This document shows, piece by piece, positions 57,935-64,000 of a DNA stretch of 64,000 nucleotides. The position numbers and the translations under genes are program-made. The stretch's first letter is position 1. Every line of letters starts with the position of its first letter. Under the pieces are notes generated by a model that saw nothing but the letters and a program-made list of their open reading frames with translations, was not told the DNA's origin and did not search any database. This stretch comes from Dromiciops gliroides (taxonomy: Eukaryota > Chordata > Mammalia > Microbiotheria > Microbiotheriidae). Where the stretch lies: the NCBI RefSeq assembly GCF_019393635.1, contig NC_057861.1:458856330-458920329 (forward strand), given 5' to 3'.

Positions 57935-58400
57935 CCTTAGTCAACTAGCATTCATTAAGCACCTACTATGCACCAGTCAGTGTGCTAAGCTGTTGTTGTT
58001 GTTGTTGTTGTTGTTTGTCCTTTTGTTATCGAAGATGACCATGACAGACATCAGGACTTGCAATGAATTGGATTTAGGTGAGGGAGGGCTGTGAACGGTT
58101 CACCAACCTCACTCTCTCCTCCAAAGCCATCTGGTTCCAATGGCAAGATATACATCAGGATGACTGGAGATGGCCCCAGATGTTTTTTAAGACAATTGGG
58201 GTTAAGTGACTTGCCCAGAGTCACACAGCTACTAAGTGTCTGAGGTCAGATTTGTACTGAGATCCTCCTGACTCCAGGGCCAGTGTTCTATCCACTGTGC
58301 CACCTAGTTGCCCCTGTGCTAAGCACTAGTAATACAAAGAAAGACAAAAAGACCCTTCTCTCAAGGAACCCAACAGTCTAATGAGAGAGATGTCAAGCCT
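57935..58400 (-). repeat. L2 LINE 3' end, antisense, split by a SINE
   Basis: CAACTAGCATTCATTAAGCA, CAGTCAGTGTGCTAAGC, then after the SINE TGTGCTAAGCACTAGTAATA, AGGAACCCAACAGTCTAATG. Confidence 0.85.
57990..58313 (-). repeat. CORE-SINE with long (AAC)n-ended tail, antisense
   Basis: (GTT)n start, GGATGACTGGAGATGGCCCC, GACAATTGGGGTTAAGTGAC, CACCTAGTTGCCCC. TGTGCTAAGC is duplicated at the flanks. Its tail matches 39525-39782 in the opposite orientation. Confidence 0.88.
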
Positions 58401-58429
58401 GCTTTCTCCTTTTGCTACCATTTATATGT

Positions 58430-58500
58430 ATATATGGTGTGTGTATACATATACACATATATGTGTGTGTATGTATATATGTGTGTGTATATGTATATAA
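58430..58500. repeat. (TG/TA)n simple repeat
   Basis: Alternating GTGTATATGTATATA sequence. 58500-59100 follows with nothing recognised. Confidence 0.9.
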
Positions 58501-59129
58501 ACTCTTCCAACCTTAAAGTGCTATAAAAAATTCAGTTATTATTATGCAATTGATCTATTACCTTTTCCACATGAGTACTCTCCTCCCACAGTTCATATGA
58601 AAACCTATACATGATCTTGACTGTATCCTCCATGGAGGATCTATTCAGGGGGTTGGCTTTTTTGCCCTGTTCATATACCAATGCAACAGGCTATCCATAT
58701 GACTGTCCCACCTCCTTTCCTGATCACATATTTCCTGGATCTCAACTTCTGTGGTTCTTTTGTGCATGGCAGCAGTGCTACATGCAGTTCCTTAGGAAGC
58801 TGAACTATATCTATCATGTCTCTCTGTTTCCTCCATGTAAGCAGTAGTTTTGATTCTTTGGAGGTTATAATCCTCCCTGGTTTGTAGCTATATCACATTG
58901 TGCTCATGTCCTTTGTTTCCAAGACTTTTCTTTCTGTAGACTGTGTTAAATTAAAAGGTTTAGCAATATAATCAGTCTAATTTGTCTGGTTAGAGTGTAG
59001 TGTCTTCATTAACTACATTCTTGATTTTAAATACCATCTATCCTGACTGGTTAGTTTTCCTTTCACCTAGCCACAGGACTTTAAAAAGGATGTATTGATA
59101 AGTTTTGGTTTTACATCACATTTATTTCC

Positions 59130-59500
59130 AAATATATGCTTCTACTTTCTTAACCATTTTTGTGTCATGGACTCCTTTGGTAGTCTGGTGAAAAGGGTTA
59201 AGTGACTTGTCCAGGGTCACACAGCTAGTAAGTGTCAAGTGTCTGAGGCCCAGATTTGAACTCAGGTCCTCCTGAATCCAGGGCCCGTGCTTTATCCACT
59301 TCACCACGTAGCTGCCCACCCACCCCCCAAAACTTTTTAAACCTCTCAGAAGGTTTTTAAATGCATAAAACAAAATACTTGAGATTACAGAGGACACCAA
59401 TTATATTGAAATACTGTTATCAAAATATTATTTAAAAAACAAATTCATGACTCACAGTGAATTCTATCCATGGACTCCAGATTAGGAACCCTTGCTCTAA
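59130..59500. mobile_element. Same MITE family, opposite orientation, split by a SINE
   Basis: Begins TTTCTTAACCATTTTTGTGT and ends GATTAGGAACCCTTGC, a degenerate inverted repeat. Reads as the reverse complement of the element at 34729-34885 (GTGTCATGGACTCCTTTGGT versus its counterpart). Interrupted by a CORE-SINE at about 59192-59320. Confidence 0.6.
59192..59320 (-). repeat. WSINE1-like CORE-SINE in the MITE
   Basis: GGGTTAAGTGACTTGTCCAG, the CORE, then CACGTAGCTGCCC. Its oligo-T end is nearly gone. Confidence 0.85.
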
Positions 59501-59535
59501 CTTGAGAACCATATTGGGTTTAAAAAAAAAAATCT

Positions 59536-59687
59536 GGGGGCAGCTAGGTGACACAGTGGATAAAGCACTGGCCCTGGATTCAGGAGTACCTGAGTTCAAA
59601 TCCGGCCTCAGACACTTAACACTTATTAGCTGCATGACTGTGGACAAGTCACTTAACCCCAATTGCCTCACTAAAAAAAAAAAAAAA
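59536..59687 (+). repeat. WSINE1-like CORE-SINE at the L1 5' boundary
   Basis: Complete SINE with A-tail, flanked by AAAAAATCTGGGG duplications; the right copy abuts the L1 5' end. Confidence 0.92.
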
Positions 59688-61893
59688 TCTGGGGCCAGGG
59701 TCAAGATGGCAGAGTAGAGAGAGCTGAGCTCTCCCAATATTCACCTCCAAACAACTTTAAAACAGCATCTCAAATTGAATTCTGGAGTGGCAGAGCCAAC
59801 AAAAGGTCAGAATGAGATAGCTTTTCAGCCCAAGGACGCTTAGGAGGTGGGAAAAAGAGATCTGTGACATAGGAGAGGAGGCAGGCCATGAGCCTGTTTG
59901 AATGGAATACCACTGGGGAGATGAGATGGAAGTGACAAAAGCAGAAGCAACCTCTGGAGCTCTCAAGGCAGGGACCTAGCAACTGGTCACAAAGAGATTA
60001 CAGGGGAACCCTGTGCCAAGCACTAATGGTCGCGGGGACCAGGCATTGTTTGGCAACTCCATTGCTTATACCCACTTCTTTGTCAGCTCAAGGGCAGGGA
60101 GTACACTTTTAATCAAAAGGAAGTAGAAGCCCTGAGGGGCAATATCAGTTCTGGCACCAAGGAATCAGGGGCCCCTGGGGGGCAGTATCACTTCTAGTCT
60201 CAAAGGGGGGGGGGGCTTGAGGAACTGTGTCAGTTGCAATCCCAAGGGATCAGGGGCCCTTCCTAAGTAAGGAAGAGAGTGAAGACCAGATACCAGTGAC
60301 CACCCCTCTCCCCATATCACACCACCTCTGGAGCACTGAAAACTTCCAACCTCCCAGAACTAGCTCTGAAAACAGCAGTGAGAAAGAGCCTAAAGCTTGG
60401 GAAAGTGCCACCATGCCACCACCACCTCCCACTTACTCCATTCTGGCAAAAGACCCAATATCAACATAAACTTCCAAATCTGGAAAAACAGTGGGAAAAT
60501 GAACAAACAACAATAAAAAAATGACTATTGACCATAAAAGTAAATATGGCGAGAGGGAAGATGAAGACAGAAACTCAGAAGAAGGCAATGAAGTCAAAGT
60601 ATCTAAAAGCAAAGCCTCCAGGAAAAAAATGTGAATGGAACACATGACTAAAAAAATTCCTGGAAAAGCTAAAAAAAAATTCATTTTCAAAATAAAATAA
60701 GAGTGGTAGAGGAAAAATTAGATAAAGAAATGAAAGTAAAGGGAGAAAATTATGAAAAGACAATTAACAGCTTGGTAAGAAAGGAACAAAAAATACTAAA
60801 GAAAATGACTCCTTATATTAGCAGAATTGGCCAAATGGTAAAAAGAGGTACAAAAATTCACTGATGAAAATAACTCCTTAAAAAATAGAACTGGGAAAAT
60901 GGAAGCTAATGATTCCATGAGACATCAAGAAACAATAAAACAAAGTTAAAAGGATGAAAAAAATAGAAGAAAATGTGAAACACCTCATTGGAAAAACAAC
61001 ATCTGAAAAACAGATTGAGGAGAGATAATTTAAGAACTGTCAGACTATCTCAAAACCATGATTAAAGGAATGGCCTGGATATCATATTTCAAGAAATTAT
61101 AAAGGAAAATTTCCCCAATATCCTTGAATCAGGTGGTAAAATAGAAACTGAAATAATCCATCAATCACCACCTGAAAGAGATCCCAAAATGAAAACTCCC
61201 AGGAATATTAGAGCCAAATTCCAGAGCACCCAGATTAAAGAGAAAATATTTCAAGTAGCCAGAAAGAAACCATTCAAATACCATGAAGCCACAGTCAAGA
61301 TCATATAAGATTTAGAAACTACCATAAAGAAGTGGAGGGCTTAGAATATCACATTCCAAAGGGCAAAGGAGTTGGCATTACAACCAAGCATAACCTACTC
61401 AGCAAAACAGTATAATCCTGCAAGGGGGAAAAATGAATATTCAATGAAATAGAGGGCTTTCAAGCATTCCTGATGAAAAGATCAGAGCTGAATAGAAAAG
61501 TTGACTTTCAAATAAAAGAATCAAGAGAAAGATAAAAAGGTAAACATGAAAGAAAAATCATAAGGGATTCAATAAGGTTAAACCGTTTACCTTTCTATAT
61601 GGGAAGATGATACATGTATCTTAAGAACTTCATCATTGTTAGGGCAGTTAGAAGGAATCTATATAGAAAGAAGGAATGGGAATGAGTATGTTGAAATTAT
61701 CTTATAAAATGGATAGGGAAAAAGGGGAATACTCTGGGAGAAGGGGGAGGGTAAAGAAGAATGGAGAAAATTATCTCACGTAAAATAGGTGCAAAAGGAA
61801 GAGCTTCTATAGTGGAAAGGGAAATGGTGAAGGAAGAGGGGGCAGGTTCAATGCTTAAACCTCACTCACATCTAAATTGGTTCAGAGGGAAAA

Positions 61894-61945
61894 CATATAC
61901 ATATATATGTATATATATACATATATACATACATACATACTCAAT
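61894..61945. repeat. (TA/CATA)n simple repeat
   Basis: Alternating ATATACATATATA and ACATACATAC units within the L1 inter-ORF region. Confidence 0.85.
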
Positions 61946-62365
61946 TGGTAACAGAACACTGTCTTACACTACAGGGAAGTAGAAAGAGAAGGAGATAAGA
62001 GAGGGGGAGGGGTGATAAGAAAATAAGGCAGGTAAAAGAAGTCAGTGGTCAGAAGCAAAACAGACTTTAGAGGAAGGACAGGATAAAAAGAGAAAGAGAA
62101 GCATAAACAAAAGAAAACAGGATGGAGGGAAATGCATAGTTACTGATTATAACTGTGAATATGAATGGGATAAACTCACCCATAAAACAGAAGTGGATAG
62201 CAGAGTGGATTAGAAACTAGAATACAGCAATATGTTGTTTACAAAAACAACAACAACAACAAAAACCCACTCCAAACAGAGAGACACATTCAGAATTTGT
62301 TTGTTTTTTTAAAGGGGCTGGAGCAGAATCTATTATGCATAACTGAAGTAAAAAAGGCAAGGGTA

Positions 62366-62511
62366 GGGGCAGCTAGGTGACACAGTGGATAGGGTACCAA
62401 CCTTGGATTCAGAAGGACCTGAGTTCAAATTTGGCCTCAGACACTTGACACAAACTAGCTGTGTGACCCTGGGCAAGTCACTTAACCCCAATTGCCTCAC
62501 CAAAAAAAAAA
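62366..62511 (+). repeat. WSINE1-like CORE-SINE nested in L1
   Basis: GGGGCAGCTAGGTGACACAG head, CORE, A-tail. L1 sequence AAAAAGGCAAG(G/A)GTA is duplicated on both sides. Confidence 0.95.
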
Positions 62512-62950
62512 AAAAAAGGCAAGAGTATCAATCATGATCTCAGAAAAAGCAAAAGCAAAAATAGACCTAATTAAAAGGATAATAAAGTAAAATAAAAGGA
62601 TAAAGTCAAGGAGATGATTAGAAGCTTAGAAAAGTTAAATATGATAGACCTCTGGAGAAAACTGAATGGGAATAGAAAGGAAGATACCCAGGCACCTTGT
62701 GAAGGTACCTTCACAAAAACTGACCTTGTATTAACATATATAAACCTCACAACAAAATGCAAAAAAAAAAAAAAAAGTAGAATTATTAAATGGACCTTTT
62801 CAAACCATAATGCAATAAAAATTACATTTAATAAAGGGCTGTGGAAACATAAATTAAAATTAAGTGGAAACTAAATAATCTAATCCTAAAGAATGAATTG
62901 GTCAAATAACAAGTCATAGAAACAATAATTTCATTAAAAAGAATATAACA

Positions 62951-63102
62951 GGGGCAGCTAGGTGGCGCAGTGGATAAAACACCGGCCCTGGATTCAGGAA
63001 AACCTGAGTTCAAATCCAGCCTCAGACACTTGACACTTACTAGCTGTGTGACCCTGGGCAAGTCACTTAACCGCCCCACCACCACCGTTGTCCCACCCCC
63101 CA
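62951..63102 (+). repeat. WSINE1-like CORE-SINE nested in L1
   Basis: Complete head and CORE with a C-rich 3' end. Perfect 15-bp duplication AAAAAGAATATAACA at 62936-62950 and 63103-63117. Confidence 0.95.
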
Positions 63103-63470
63103 AAAAAGAATATAACAATGAGAAAACATTCCAAAATGTTTGGGACTCCACCAAAGCAGTATTTAGGGAAGAATTTATATCTCTAAATGCATATATCAAT
63201 AAAAGCGAAAAAGAATAGATCAACAAATTAGACAGGTAGCCAAAAAAAAAAAAAAACACTAGTAAAAGAATAAATTGAAAATCCCCAATTAAACATCAAA
63301 ATGGAAATCCTCAAAATTAAAAGGAAGATTAATAAAACTGAAAGTTTTAAAATAATGAATAAGTAAAACTAGGAGCTGGTTTATGAAAAAAAAATAGATA
63401 AACCATTGGTTAACTCGATTTTAAAAAGGAAAAACAATCCCAAATCACCAGTATAAAAAATGAAAGGGTG

Positions 63471-63613
63471 GGCAGCTCGGTGGCACAGTGGATAGAGCAC
63501 CAGCCCTGGGGTCAGGAGTACCTGAGTTCAAATCCGGCCTCAGACACTTAACACTTACTAGCTGTGTGACCCTGGGCAAGTCATTTAACCCCAATTGCCT
63601 CACTAAAAAAAAA
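63471..63613 (+). repeat. WSINE1-like CORE-SINE nested in L1
   Basis: GGCAGCTCGGTGGCACAGTG head, CORE, CCTCACTAAAA end. Flanking duplication AAAAAATGAAAGGG(G)TG. Confidence 0.95.
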
Positions 63614-64000
63614 AAAAAATGAAAGGGGTGAATGTACCACCAATAAAAATGAAATTAAAGCAATTATTAGAACTGACAATCTAAGGAAAATGGATGAATA
63701 TTTACCAAAATATAAACTGCCTAGATTAACAGAAGAGGAAATAGAATACTTAAATAACCCTATCTTAGAAAAAGAAATTGAACAAGCCATCAATGAGCTG
63801 CCTAAGGAAACAATAAGAAAAATAGAGAACCAGATGGCTTCACTAGAACTCTATCAAACATTTAAGAAACTAATTGCAATACTATAAAAACTATTTGAAA
63901 AAATAAGAGTACTACCAAATTCCTCTTATAACACAAATATGGGTTGACACCTAAACCAGGGAGAGCAAGAAAACTATAGACCAATTTCCTTAATGAATAT

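Larger units (their letters stand above)
59688..64000 (+). mobile_element. L1 LINE, decayed, 5' end through start of reverse transcriptase, runs off the window
   Basis: Starts with the marsupial-type L1 5' end (GGCCAGGGTCAAGATGGCAG), then ORF1-like A-rich sequence (about 60500-61350; TCCATGAGACATCAAGAA), a purine-rich inter-ORF region (about 61650-62140), the ORF2 endonuclease start at 62145 (ITVNMNGINSPIKQKWIAEW), a partly deleted endonuclease, and the pre-RT/RT region at 63660-64000 ([20 protein letters not shown]). Many stops and indels leave no long frame. Three SINEs are nested in it. Confidence 0.88.

Noticed and set aside
15616-63259. Many short open frames encoding variants of [20 protein letters not shown] or its opposite strand ([20 protein letters not shown])
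   Set aside because: They are translations of the WSINE1-like SINE in either orientation. The recurrence reflects repeat copies, not a gene family.
1-64000. CRISPR arrays, operons, riboswitches or prokaryotic systems
   Set aside because: Exon-intron genes, poly-A signals and mammalian retroposons fill the window; the regular repeats are SINEs and microsatellites.

Overview
This is mammalian nuclear DNA, almost certainly from a marsupial. It is AT-rich and intron-rich, and it is crowded with marsupial-style retroposons: about 35 copies of a short tRNA-derived CORE-SINE (WSINE1-like, 5' end GGGGCAGCTAGGTGG, A-tail), MAR1- and MIR/Ther1-type SINEs, L2, CR1/L3, L1, an RTE remnant and hAT DNA elements. 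The abundance of the WSINE1-like family leans towards an Australian lineage, but that is inference.

Two protein genes are complete, both on the + strand. ARSK (arylsulfatase K, a lysosomal glucuronate-2-sulfatase) fills 578-47392 as eight coding exons. They join in frame to 553 codons, every junction has GT/AG ends, and the sulfatase C-x-P-S-R signature and metal ligands are present. GPR150 (an orphan class A GPCR) follows at 51435-52856 as one intronless coding exon in a CpG-rich block. ARSK followed by GPR150 on one strand is the order known on human chromosome 5q15. The CpG-rich first ~580 bases look like the shared bidirectional promoter that separates ARSK from SKIC3/TTC37 in mammals; the SKIC3 body would lie off the left edge.

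Layout: 1-577 promoter; 578-47392 ARSK, with seven introns made largely of interspersed repeats; 47393-48140 its 3' UTR; 48170-50000 L2 and SINE block; 50000-51434 mostly unique sequence upstream of GPR150; 51435-53758 GPR150 with a pyrimidine-rich 3' UTR carrying a SINE; 53800-59500 intergenic sequence with a hAT remnant, an RPS18 retropseudogene split by a SINE, L2 and a MITE; 59688-64000 the 5' two-thirds of a decayed L1 with three nested SINEs, running off the right edge.

RNA-related: a retroposed, 3'-truncated U6 snRNA pseudogene in ARSK intron 2. I found no CRISPR, operon or other novel multigene system. The second-look items are insertion archaeology (twin SINEs at one target site, nested stacks, a hAT MITE with an intact 8-bp target duplication, an internally deleted L1 with a perfect 15-bp duplication), an E-box resembling the CLEAR element in the ARSK promoter, antisense SINEs that carry ready-made splice sites, and an apparent orientation bias of one SINE type in the ARSK introns.
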